Source: Dehalococcoidia bacterium
Lineage (GTDB): Bacteria; Chloroflexota; Dehalococcoidia; UBA3495
Reading direction: 5' to 3'
Assembly: GCA_030753265.1 (NCBI GenBank)
Contig: JASMCQ010000032.1
Span: forward strand, 37,361 to 101,360
DNA length: 64,000 nt
Below, one piece after another: positions 24,127-31,484 of this stretch. Within the stretch, counting starts at the first letter, position 1; each line of letters begins with the position of its first letter. The notes under the pieces were generated by a model. It had not been told where the DNA came from. It searched no databases and worked only from the letters and a program-made list of their open reading frames with translations. The position numbers and the translations under genes are program-made.

Positions 24127-25397
24127 GCGTTGTCCTCCTCCAACAACTCCGCGAGGCAAGCCGCCTCGGCGCCGGCCATCAACTCCAGCAATTCCTCATC
24201 GGTAGGCAAATGCTCCCGCAAGAAACGGCCCGCGTTGCCCCTTCCGTATAGCTCCTGCAGGTTTTCACGGATTTCGCCGAGGCAATTCGGAGTCTTCTGC
24301 CACTCATCACGAAGCCGGACCAGATCTCCCACGAAGTCGCCTCGATGGCGTTCTTGTTCACGATCGATGAGAGAGGCCGTGGATACCTGTATTCGCTCGC
24401 ACCAGAAAAAGGGACGCTCCTGAGACCCGGTTTCGTTGATCCTCTCCAGCAGATCGTCGACAAACCCTGGGCGGATCAGCGAATGATGAAGAGGGCCCCG
24501 GCCGCCCAACACCAGCCTGAAGAGCGTGCTCCGGCCATCGGCTTGGTCCCGGCGGGTGGCAAGCTCCTGCTCCAGCCGGTCAAAGAGCGATTGCTCGGCT
24601 TCCAGTCCACTTATGTCAAGTTCCAGTCTCGCCCAGCGGACCACGTCGACGGGGCGAAAGTCGAGATGCACCTGCCCGGAATCGCTCACCTCGACGAGGT
24701 ACACGCCGCGGGGGCCGCGCTCGTTGGGATGCCGGCCCTGGGGATTGCCGGGGTACACGATCGAGGGGCCGGTCTCGCGGAGGACCCGGCGGGTGTGTAC
24801 GTGACCCAGTGCCCAGTAGTCTATAGCGGCCGTCCGCTCCAGATCGCCCAGGCTACAGGGGGCGTAGGCCTCGTGGGCCGGGTCGCTGTCCACGTTGGCG
24901 TGGAGCAGGGCTATATTGAACGGCCCGCGCTCCACGCCGCCGAATCGCGGCACCAGATTCTCCCGGACCTCCCGCCGTGGGTAGCTGATTCCGTAGACCA
25001 TAGATCGACCCGGATCATCCGCGAAAACGGGAAACCCTTCCACCTCGGCAGCGAACCGGTGGGACCCCTCCGGGAAAGCAAGCCGTGCCTCCCATCCGTT
25101 GAGCGGGTCGTGATTGCCGTGGCAGACGAACGATCTGATGCCGGCATTGCTAAGGCGGTTCAATCCGTCAACGAATTTCAGTTGGGCTCTGAGGCTCCGG
25201 TCCGCCCCATCGAAAATGTCGCCGGCTATTAGTAGGGCGTCGACCCGCTCCGAGACGCACAACTCGATGATGTTGCTGAAGGCGTCGAACGTCGCCTCTT
25301 GCAAGGCGCCGGCGATGGCGGGTTCAACCGTTCGCAGGCCGGTAAAGGGACTGTCCAGATGCAGATCGGCGGCGTGTACGAATCTCAAGCGTGCCAT
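24123..25397 (-). CDS. yhaO: YhaO-type DNA repair metallophosphoesterase (SbcD-like)
   Basis: A 424-residue calcineurin-like phosphoesterase expected to be the nuclease partner of YhaN. The five metal-binding motifs are in order: FVHAADLHLDSP (residues 6-17), LLIAGDIFDGA, SFVCHGNHDPL, the HAN segment and YWALGHVHTRRV. The C-terminal 150 residues form the cap and ATPase-contact region. The first codons read MARLRFVHAAD, and the two genes overlap by four bases, so the proteins are probably translated together. The pair is an Mre11-Rad50-like system distinct from the separate sbcC at 33820. Confidence 0.9.
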   Translation of the reverse strand: MARLRFVHAADLHLDSPFTGLRTVEPAIAGALQEATFDAFSNIIELCVSERVDALLIAGDIFDGADRSLRAQLKFVDGLNRLSNAGIRSFVCHGNHDPLNGWEARLAFPEGSHRFAAEVEGFPVFADDPGRSMVYGISYPRREVRENLVPRFGGVERGPFNIALLHANVDSDPAHEAYAPCSLGDLERTAAIDYWALGHVHTRRVLRETGPSIVYPGNPQGRHPNERGPRGVYLVEVSDSGQVHLDFRPVDVVRWARLELDISGLEAEQSLFDRLEQELATRRDQADGRSTLFRLVLGGRGPLHHSLIRPGFVDDLLERINETGSQERPFFWCERIQVSTASLIDREQERHRGDFVGDLVRLRDEWQKTPNCLGEIRENLQELYGRGNAGRFLREHLPTDEELLELMAGAEAACLAELLEEDNA

Positions 25398-25499
25398 ACC
25401 CGATACCCCCGCCCCAGTCTAGCGCAATCTTGCCACGGCCGCTATCGCCGGAACCTGGCGGCCGGCGCCCGAGGAATCGGAACAGGGGCAAATACTGCC

Positions 25500-26060
25500 T
25501 CAGATCGTATCCAGAATTTCCAGCAACTTCTCCATCGTCGGGCGGTCGTGGGGTGCGGGGCCCCGGTGCTCAAACCGGACGACGCCCTGCTCATCGACGA
25601 CAAAGTCACCGCCCCCTTGCCGCAGGTCGCTCCGCTGGAATCGATACCGCCGTCCCCGGCCCACAAGCTTGATGTAGGTCCAGATGGTCCCCAAGCCGAA
25701 CACCTGTCTCAGGCTCCTTCTTCCCAGCCGGTAGGCCCGGTATACGTCCCGCTCCGGATCGGACAACACGGGGAAGGGCAACCCCATCTGGCGGGACAAC
25801 TGAAAGAGCCGGTCCCGAGGCTCGAATGAAACCGCCAGTACGGCGCCATTGCGCGCTTCGATCTCAGGGTGGTGCCGCCGCAACTGCGACAGGTGATCCC
25901 GTCAAGGCAGTCAAGCGTAGTGGCGAAGGAACACCAGGAGCACCTTGCCGCCTCGAAAGTCCTGAAGGGACAGGAACCGGCCGTCGGCCGTTGGCAAGGT
26001 GAAATCGGGCGCGACATCGCCCAGCAAGAGACCGGCTTTGCCAGCAGGCTGCTTGACCAC
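25500..26060 (-). CDS. Putative SelL-like selenoprotein (peroxiredoxin-like, UxxU motif) read through two TGA codons
   Basis: Reading through two in-frame TGA codons (25911-25913 and 25902-25904, codons 50 and 53) gives a 186-residue AhpC/TSA-like thioredoxin-fold protein. It has GDVAPDFTLPTADGRFLSLQ, the strand KVLLVFLRHYA, then U-L-P-U, then RDHLSQLRRHHPEIEARNGA, and the usual C-terminal GGGDFVVDEQGVVRFEHRG. In cysteine homologues of this group FLRHF-G is followed by CxxC; here both cysteine positions are TGA and everything around them is intact. A hairpin that meets the bacterial SECIS rules follows. The SelL family is known for UxxU with a diselenide bond. The start is uncertain: GTG at 26060 is the first usable codon after an in-frame TAG. 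The alternative is a pseudogene with two nonsense codons, which I think less likely. Confidence 0.75.
25867..25900 (-). promoter_or_regulatory. Bacterial SECIS-like hairpin
   Basis: In the mRNA, CUGUCGC pairs with GCGGCGG (7 bp with two G-U pairs) around the loop AGUU, whose second base is G. An outer GGG/CCC helix lies beyond a symmetric internal loop. The loop starts 16 bases after the second UGA and 25 after the first, inside the spacing known to work for SelB-dependent Sec insertion. Confidence 0.65.
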
Positions 26061-26075
26061 GCCAGGGATTCCGGG

Positions 26076-26243
26076 CTAGGCCCGGTTGCGCCCCAGGAAC
26101 CGTGCCAATGCCTCCGGTCCCTGGATGCCGCGCCGAGCCCTCGTGGGACGAGGGATTATCTGACCCGCTCTCCTGTTGCTGCCTATGGTGGTTGCTCCCA
26201 AACCCAATACCCCTTTTCGAAATCTAGAGGTCCATCGGTCCAC
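26076..26243 (-). CDS. Possible 55-residue ORF upstream of the selenoprotein gene
   Basis: An open frame from GTG to TAG, ending 15 bases before the selenoprotein start. It would encode a basic peptide (FRKGVLGLGATTIGSNRRAG, ending in EALARFLGRNRA). I see no Shine-Dalgarno and no homologue, and it overlaps the promoter region of the divergent amidohydrolase. It may be a leader peptide, a remnant or chance. Confidence 0.2.
   Translation of the reverse strand: MDRWTSRFRKGVLGLGATTIGSNRRAGQIIPRPTRARRGIQGPEALARFLGRNRA
26138..26154. other. Perfect 7-bp hairpin in the leader region
   Basis: CCCTCGT-GGG-ACGAGGG. There is no T-run on the minus strand; ATTATC follows on the plus strand. Function unknown. 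Confidence 0.4.
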
Positions 26244-26325
26244 TCATTCGAGGGCGGGCAAATTCCAGCCTGCTCTTGCCGGATGTCAAGAACACCCACT
26301 GGCGGACGGCGAACGACACATCTAT

Positions 26326-26331
26326 TATAAT
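26326..26331 (+). promoter_or_regulatory. -10 box of the amidohydrolase gene
   Basis: TATAAT ends 15 bases before the ATG. A start site seven bases on would leave a leader of about nine bases holding only GGGAG. No -35 hexamer is visible. Confidence 0.4.
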
Positions 26332-26346
26332 CTTGTGGGAGATCCC

Positions 26347-27198
26347 ATGATAAACGAAAAGGTAATCGACAGCCATTGCCACATTCTTCCGCCCGGCTTT
26401 GCGCACCGGCGCGCCGAACTGCTGGCGCGCGATGCAACCTTTGCCACCCTCTTCCCTGAAGCGGGCGCAACCATGGCCACCGCCGAAGCGTTGATCGACG
26501 CCATGGACCGGGCCCGGGTCTCCCGAGCCGTGGTCATGGGAATGGGTTGGTGCGACCGGACGCTGGCCGAGGAAGTCAACGACTACATCGCCGAATCGGT
26601 GGCCCGGTTCCCGGACCGGCTGAGCGGCTTCTGCTCGGTCAACCCGGCTTGGGGAGACGGGGTCGCGGCTGAATTGGAGCGTTGCGCCGTGGCCGGACTG
26701 CGGGGGGTCGGCGAGCTGCACCCGGACACCCAGGGCTTTGACATCACCGATAGGCCCGGCCTGGCTCCCCTTATGGATGCGGCCCGGAGGCTTGGCCTGC
26801 CCGTCCTGGTGCACTCTTCGGAGCCGGCGGGCCACCAGTATCCCGGAAAGGGCCGGACCACGCCCGGCAAGCTCTACCGTTTCATCGAGAACTTCCCGGA
26901 AAATCCGATCATCTGCGCCCATTGGGGAGGCGGACTTCCCTTCTACGCGATGATGCCGGAGGTACCGGAGGTTATCCGGAACGTCTACTTCGACATGGCC
27001 GCGTCGCCCTTCCTGTACCAGCCCCGGGTTGTCGCCACCGTGGCCGGTCTGGTCGGCGCGGACAAGGTCCTATTCGCCACGGACTATCCGCTTATTGAAC
27101 ACCGGCGGATGATGCGGCAGGTGGAGGAGTCGGGCCTGGATTCGGCGGCCCAGGAGGCCATCCTCTGGGGCAACGCCGCCCGCCTCCTCGGGTTGTAG
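26347..27198 (+). CDS. Amidohydrolase family protein (TIM-barrel metal-dependent hydrolase)
   Basis: A 283-residue member of the amidohydrolase_2 group (ACMSD / 4-oxalomesaconate hydratase-like). The first metal site is VIDSHCHILPP at residues 6-16 (HxH), later ligands are LVHSSEPAGHQ and IICAHWGGGLP, and the last is the Asp in VLFATDYPLIEHRRM. Family members hydrolyse or decarboxylate aromatic-derived or lactone substrates, and the substrate here cannot be told. I chose the ATG at 26347 because GGGAG precedes it; the longer upstream frame has no similarity. The gene for the uracil-DNA glycosylase follows closely. Confidence 0.85.
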   Translation: MINEKVIDSHCHILPPGFAHRRAELLARDATFATLFPEAGATMATAEALIDAMDRARVSRAVVMGMGWCDRTLAEEVNDYIAESVARFPDRLSGFCSVNPAWGDGVAAELERCAVAGLRGVGELHPDTQGFDITDRPGLAPLMDAARRLGLPVLVHSSEPAGHQYPGKGRTTPGKLYRFIENFPENPIICAHWGGGLPFYAMMPEVPEVIRNVYFDMAASPFLYQPRVVATVAGLVGADKVLFATDYPLIEHRRMMRQVEESGLDSAAQEAILWGNAARLLGL

Positions 27199-27237
27199 GA
27201 GTTGTCTCCTTCCGGCGGCGACGCGCAGGACCGGGCT

Positions 27238-27798
27238 GTGCCGTGCGGCCTCCCCCAAGATGAAAGCCTTCATACCCTGCCGGACTACCTGGAAGAGGGC
27301 CTGGACATCGTGTTCGTGGGGTTGAACCCCTCCGAGCCCTCGGTCAAGGCGGGCCACTACTTCGCCAACCCTCGCAACCGCTTCTGGGCGGCCCTGAACC
27401 GGTCCGGGTTGGCCGGCCGGGAGATGTCGCCCCAACGGGACGGGGAACTGCTCCAGCACGGCATCGGCTTCACCGACGTTGTGAAGAGGCCTACCCGGCA
27501 GGCATCCGGGCTGCGGGCCGCCGACTATCGCCGCTGGGCGCCGGTGCTCCGGGAGAAGCTGCTCAAATACCAGCCGCGCATCGCCTGCTTCCAGGGGGTG
27601 ACCGCCTATGCAGAGTACCTCAGGCACGCCGAAGCGATCAAGGACAAGCCGGAGCTGGGTCTGCAACAGCTCGAAATCGGACAGACCCGGGTGTTCGTCG
27701 TGCCTAACCCCAGTCCGGCCAACGCCCGCTTCTCGTTGGATGATCTTGCCGGGTGGCTCGATAAGCTCCGGGAGTTGCGTGAGGGGCTGGACCGTTGA
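27238..27798 (+). CDS. mug: Mismatch-specific G:T/U DNA glycosylase (MUG/TDG family)
   Basis: Removes uracil or thymine mispaired with guanine. DIVFVGLNPS, with the active-site Asn, lies near the N-terminus, followed by AGHYFANPRNRFWAAL, GIGFTDVVKRPT and the minor-groove loop VVPNPSPANARFS. Length (186 residues) fits the family. Two starts are possible: TTG at 27202 touches an AGGAG with no usable spacing, whereas GTG at 27238 has CAGGA at a proper distance, so I chose the latter. The stop overlaps the next gene by four bases. Confidence 0.88.
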   Translation: MPCGLPQDESLHTLPDYLEEGLDIVFVGLNPSEPSVKAGHYFANPRNRFWAALNRSGLAGREMSPQRDGELLQHGIGFTDVVKRPTRQASGLRAADYRRWAPVLREKLLKYQPRIACFQGVTAYAEYLRHAEAIKDKPELGLQQLEIGQTRVFVVPNPSPANARFSLDDLAGWLDKLRELREGLDR

Positions 27799-28406
27799 CC
27801 AAAACGGGAGAACCCATACGAGCCTTCATTGCCCTGGCCATCTCAGCCACGGCGAAGTCGGCGCTGGCCGATGTCATACAGCGCCTAGCCGTTCAGGCAC
27901 CCGCCGGGGTCCGGTGGGTGAACCCGGCGGGCATGCACCTTACGCTGAAGTTCTTGGGAAATGTGGAGCCTGGTTTGGTGGACGGCATTATCGAGGGGAT
28001 GGCCCGGCCGGCGGCAGAGGCGTCTCCCTTCTCCATTCACCTGTCCGGATTGGGAATGTTCCCGAATGAAAGAAGGCCCAGGGTCCTTTGGGCCGGGGTG
28101 CAGGGCGGTTTGCACCCCCTCCAGCGGCTGCGGGAGCAAATCGAGGAGACCGTGTCCCCGCTGGGCTTCCCTCGGGAGCAACGTCCCTTCAGCCCCCACC
28201 TGACGCTGGGCCGGGTGCGGGAACCGGTTTCCAGCGGCTTGGTGCAGCGGATCAGCGCCGCCGTAGCATCCACCTCCCTAGAGCCCACCGAACCCTGGCT
28301 GGTGGACTCGGTGCACCTGATGCGCAGTATCCTGACGCCGGGCGGGGCAAAGTACTCGGCGCTGGCCTCGGTCCCGTTGGGGAGTGCCGGGAAGACCGGC
28401 GAATAA
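27795..28406 (+). CDS. thpR: RNA 2',3'-cyclic phosphodiesterase (ThpR/LigT)
   Basis: A 203-residue 2H phosphoesterase that opens 2',3'-cyclic phosphate ends of RNA. Both HxT motifs are seen: MHLTLKFLG near residue 47 and PHLTLGRVRE near residue 133. RAFIALAIS opens the fold, and LMRSILTPGGAKYSAL is the usual C-terminal strand. The TTG start overlaps the mug stop, which implies coupling. Family members were first noted as 2'-5' RNA ligases; the hydrolase role is the accepted one. Confidence 0.9.
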   Translation: MTKTGEPIRAFIALAISATAKSALADVIQRLAVQAPAGVRWVNPAGMHLTLKFLGNVEPGLVDGIIEGMARPAAEASPFSIHLSGLGMFPNERRPRVLWAGVQGGLHPLQRLREQIEETVSPLGFPREQRPFSPHLTLGRVREPVSSGLVQRISAAVASTSLEPTEPWLVDSVHLMRSILTPGGAKYSALASVPLGSAGKTGE

Positions 28407-28428
28407 TCGGAGGTGCACGGAGCACGTG

Positions 28429-29349
28429 ATGGACAATACAACTATCAAAATCAAGCCTACCGCGCCCTTCGACTTCGAATTAACCGCCGGCTACCACACC
28501 TACTTCCAGGGCCACTATGGGACCGATTCCCTGACCGGCGGAGTGTACCGAAGGCTGTTGGACCTGGGCGGAAAACTGGTGCTGGCGTCGGTGCGGTCGG
28601 AGGGCAGCGTCCTGGAACCGGAGCTGGCAGTGGAACTCCAGGGCGACGGCCTGTCTGCTGCCGATGTGGCGCTGGCGCGAAAACAGGTAGCATGGCTCCT
28701 GGGCACCGGCCAGGACCTGGCCCCATTCTATGCCCTGGCCCAGGGAGACCCGGCCCTGTCGGGCATCGTCGACCGGTTCTACGGTCTGCACCTGCCCCAC
28801 ACTGCCTCGGTGTTCGAGGCTATGGTGCTGGCCATCCTCGGGCAGCAGATCGCCACCACCGTGGCCCGGATCATCCGCACTCTGTTGATCGAGACCTACG
28901 GCCCGCGCCAGACCTTCGACGGCCAGACCTACTACGCCTTCCCGCTCCCCGAGACGCTGGGCGACGCCCCATTGGAGGAACTGCGCACCTTGAAGCTGAG
29001 CCAGCACAAGGCGGAGTACGTCCAGGGCATCGCCCGTGAGGCGCTGAACTCCTCACCTCGGGGCTTCGAGTATCTCCACCAGATGTCCGATGAAGCGGTG
29101 GTCCAAAGCGTTGTGGCGATACGCGGGGTTGGGCGCTGGACGGCCCAATGGGTGCTGATCCGGGCGCTGGGGCGTCCCGACGCCCTGCCCCTTGGCGACC
29201 TGGCGCTACGGCGGGTGGTCTCCAAGGTGTTTTTTGATGGAGCAGACCAGAACGACGCGCAGGTGGAGGAGTTCGCCGCGCGGTGGTCCCCCTGGCGCAC
29301 CTACGCCACGGTTTACCTGTTCACCGCCATGAGGCAGGGGATGGGGTAG
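28429..29349 (+). CDS. DNA-3-methyladenine glycosylase II-like (AlkA/HhH-GPD family)
   Basis: Excises alkylated bases. The 306-residue protein has an AlkA-like N-terminal beta domain (PFDFELTAGYHTYFQGHYG) and the helix-hairpin-helix GPD core: ILGQQIATTVARIIRTL, then IRGVGRWTAQWVLIRAL, then the catalytic Asp in LPLGDLALRRVV. No Fe-S cysteines are present, as expected for this branch. The ATG at 28429 is preceded by GGAGGTG at longer spacing; GTG at 28426 is also possible. It closes a compact mug-thpR-alkA-like run on the plus strand. Confidence 0.88.
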   Translation: MDNTTIKIKPTAPFDFELTAGYHTYFQGHYGTDSLTGGVYRRLLDLGGKLVLASVRSEGSVLEPELAVELQGDGLSAADVALARKQVAWLLGTGQDLAPFYALAQGDPALSGIVDRFYGLHLPHTASVFEAMVLAILGQQIATTVARIIRTLLIETYGPRQTFDGQTYYAFPLPETLGDAPLEELRTLKLSQHKAEYVQGIAREALNSSPRGFEYLHQMSDEAVVQSVVAIRGVGRWTAQWVLIRALGRPDALPLGDLALRRVVSKVFFDGADQNDAQVEEFAARWSPWRTYATVYLFTAMRQGMG

Positions 29350-29373
29350 GCCAGGCGAGTCCGAGCGGCAGGC

Positions 29374-29402
29374 TTGGTAGCCCTTGGCTATCTTGCTACA
29401 AT
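29374..29402 (+). promoter_or_regulatory. Promoter of the toxin-antitoxin pair
   Basis: TTGGTA at 29374-29379, a 17-bp spacer and TACAAT at 29397-29402, 36 bases before the antitoxin ATG. Confidence 0.6.
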
Positions 29403-29438
29403 GTTCTGAAGCGAGTCCACCTAGAACACGGAGTTATT

Positions 29439-29642
29439 ATGCCCGCATTCAAAGAACGCTATGTCGTGGATGAACAGGGAGCGCGAGTTGGGGTGCTTCT
29501 AGAAATAGAGGACTACCACAAGCTCCTTGAGGCTCTTGAGGAATTGGATTGCATTCGCGCATATGACGATGCCAAAGCTTCTGGCGATGAGGCCATCCCA
29601 TTCGAGGAGGCAGTTAAGGAGATTGATCAGAAGCGCTCATGA
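29439..29642 (+). CDS. Type II antitoxin, RelB/Phd-like
   Basis: A 67-residue acidic protein, MPAFKERYVVDEQGARVGVL followed by LEIEDYHKLLEALEELD and an acidic tail (DDAKASGDEAIPFEEAVKEI). This is the form of small antitoxins that pair with RelE/ParE toxins. GGAG lies before the ATG. It overlaps the toxin start by four bases (ATGA), as is common in such operons. It is intact although its toxin is not. Confidence 0.75.
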   Translation: MPAFKERYVVDEQGARVGVLLEIEDYHKLLEALEELDCIRAYDDAKASGDEAIPFEEAVKEIDQKRS

Positions 29643-29893
29643 GTTATGCGGTTTCCCTTCTTCGACGAGCACAACGGGAGTTAGCCCGGTTGCCAGGATC
29701 GGACTACGAGAGGGTTCGTGATGCGATTGGTGGTCTTGGCCAAGACCCCAGGCCCTCGAGTTGTCTTAGATTGACAGGCCGAGACGGGTGGCGCATCCGA
29801 GTGGGCGTCTACCGGGTGATCTACTAGATAGACGACACCCAAGAACACGTGACCGTGCTCCACATTGGCCATAGGCGCGATGTTTACCGATGA
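29639..29893 (+). pseudogene. RelE/ParE-family toxin interrupted by TAG
   Basis: A RelE-like mRNA interferase fold: SYAVSLLRRAQRELARLPGS, then RDAIGGLGQDPRPSSCLRLTG, RDGWRIRVGVYRVIY. A TAG at 29825-29827 (codon 63) follows exactly where family members read YRVIYEIDD, and the frame goes on with IDDTQEHVTVLHIGHRRDVY to a TGA. A single base change from GAG would restore the full 84 residues. The toxin is therefore probably inactivated by one nonsense mutation, and the downstream part is not yet decayed. Confidence 0.8.
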
Positions 29894-29950
29894 TCATTCA
29901 GCGGCTAAATTCTTACGATGATTTGTGCCTGTTGCTCCTTGGTTCTCCAC

Positions 29951-31285
29951 CTACTGAAACATTTTCAGCAGGTTGCGGGGGTCCCGGGACCGGGACAGCT
30001 GGCGGACCATCTTTTGGGCCTGGCGGAACTGGTTCAGTAGCTGGTTGATGTCCTGGGGCGTGGTGCCGCTGCCCTTGGCGATGCGGCGCTTGCGGCTGCC
30101 GTCGAGGATCTCCGGCCGGTGCCGTTCCGCCGAGGTCATGGAGCGGATTATGGCCTCCACCCGTTTGATCTGCCCCTCATCCAATGCGCCGGCGGGGAGC
30201 CGCTTGCTCAACTGGCCCATTCCGGGGATCATTTCCATGATCTGGCTCAAGGAGCCCATTTTCTTGACGCTCTGAATCTGCTGCAGAAAGTCTTCAAGGT
30301 CGAAGGTGGCCTGGCGAAACTTGCGCTCCATCTCCTTGGCCTGCTTCTCGTCCATCGCGTCCTGGGCCTTCTCGATGAGGGTCAGCACGTCGCCCATGGC
30401 CAGGATTCGCGAGGCCATCCGGTCGGGGTGGAACGCCTCCAGAGCGTCGGGGCGTTCTCCGACGCCCACGTACTTGATCGGAACACCGGTTACCCGCGTA
30501 ACCGACAGGGCGGCGCCACCCCTGGCGTCGCCGTCCATCTTGGTCAAGATCAGCCCGGTCAGGGAAACCCGCTCGTGGAACTCCTTGGCCGCGTTCACCG
30601 CGTCCTGGCCGGTCATGGCGTCCACCACCAGCAGGACCTCGTGGGGCGACACCGCAGCCTTGACCTCTTCTATCTCCTTCATCAGCTCGTCGTCGATGTG
30701 CAGGCGGCCGCCGGTGTCGACGATGGCCCAGGTGAGGCCCAACTGCTCCGCGCGCTTCACCCCGGCGCGGGCGACCTTAACGGCCGAGGAGTCCGCCGGG
30801 TCTTCCGAATAGACCGGGATGTCTAGCTGCTTGCCCAGGGTTTCCAACTGCAGGATGGCCGCCGGACGGCGGAGGTCGGCGGCCACCATCAGCGCCCGGT
30901 GCCCCTGGCGGCGCATGTTCAAGGCCAGCTTGGCGGCGCTGGTGGTCTTGCCGGAGCCCTGGAGTCCCACCAGCATCACCACCGATGGCGGCCGGCTGGC
31001 CGGGGTCATCCGGTGGTCGCCGCCGCTGAGCAGAGACGTCAACTCCTCGTGGACCACCTTGACCACCTGCTGGCCGGGGGTCAAGCTCTCCATCACATCG
31101 GACCCCATGGTCCGCTCCTTGACTGAGGCGACAAAGTCACGGGCCACCCGGAAGTTGACGTCGGCCTCCAAAAGAGAACGCCGGACCAGGCTCAGGGCCT
31201 CGTCGATGTCCTTCTCGGTCAAGCGGCCCTTGCTGGTTAGCTTCTGGAGGATACCGGTGAGCTTATCGGTCAAGTTATCAAACAT
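29951..31285 (-). CDS. ffh: Signal recognition particle protein Ffh
   Basis: GTPase that binds 4.5S/SRP RNA and signal sequences to target proteins to the membrane. The N domain occupies residues 1-90. The G domain has GLQGSGKTTSAAKLA (107-121), VDTGGRLHIDDEL and TKMDGDARGGAALS. The methionine-rich M domain follows with GMGQLSKRLPAG and the RNA-binding SGTTPQDINQLLNQF. 444 residues is normal. The promoter at 31389-31417 lies about 100 bases upstream. Confidence 0.97.
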   Translation of the reverse strand: MFDNLTDKLTGILQKLTSKGRLTEKDIDEALSLVRRSLLEADVNFRVARDFVASVKERTMGSDVMESLTPGQQVVKVVHEELTSLLSGGDHRMTPASRPPSVVMLVGLQGSGKTTSAAKLALNMRRQGHRALMVAADLRRPAAILQLETLGKQLDIPVYSEDPADSSAVKVARAGVKRAEQLGLTWAIVDTGGRLHIDDELMKEIEEVKAAVSPHEVLLVVDAMTGQDAVNAAKEFHERVSLTGLILTKMDGDARGGAALSVTRVTGVPIKYVGVGERPDALEAFHPDRMASRILAMGDVLTLIEKAQDAMDEKQAKEMERKFRQATFDLEDFLQQIQSVKKMGSLSQIMEMIPGMGQLSKRLPAGALDEGQIKRVEAIIRSMTSAERHRPEILDGSRKRRIAKGSGTTPQDINQLLNQFRQAQKMVRQLSRSRDPRNLLKMFQ

Positions 31286-31351
31286 TATTCACCCTGAAGA
31301 CGGGGATGATTGCGGGCCGGGCGTGACGCTGATTGCTTGTCACTCGATTCG

Positions 31352-31384
31352 AGTCTATTTCGCCAGTCTATCTCGCGAGTCTGG
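31352..31384. repeat. Three 13-bp direct repeats in the ffh leader
   Basis: AGTCTAT at 31352 and 31365 and AGTCTGG at 31378, each spaced 13 bp, with similar intervening bases (TTCGCC, CTCGCG). They lie just downstream of the ffh -10 box in its transcript. Confidence 0.7.
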
Positions 31385-31388
31385 TTTG

Positions 31389-31417
31389 ATTGTAGGCTCG
31401 TGACACGAGCGGGTCAA
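31389..31417 (-). promoter_or_regulatory. ffh promoter with a palindrome in the spacer
   Basis: On the minus strand TTGACC (31417-31412), a 17-bp spacer and TACAAT (31394-31389). The spacer contains GCTCGTG-T-CACGAGC, a perfect 7-bp inverted repeat that would suit an operator. Confidence 0.7.
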
Positions 31418-31484
31418 GAAATCGGCCCGGCGTTGCGGATGCCACAAGTTCTTGCCGAAGATTACTTGCGGCGCCGGGTCCCAC

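Noticed and set aside
25500..25883. A stand-alone 127-residue thioredoxin-like fragment starting at TTG
   Set aside because: It would lack the first strands and the redox motif of the fold, and its TTG lies in the loop of the SECIS-like hairpin; the read-through gene from 26060 explains the sequence better.
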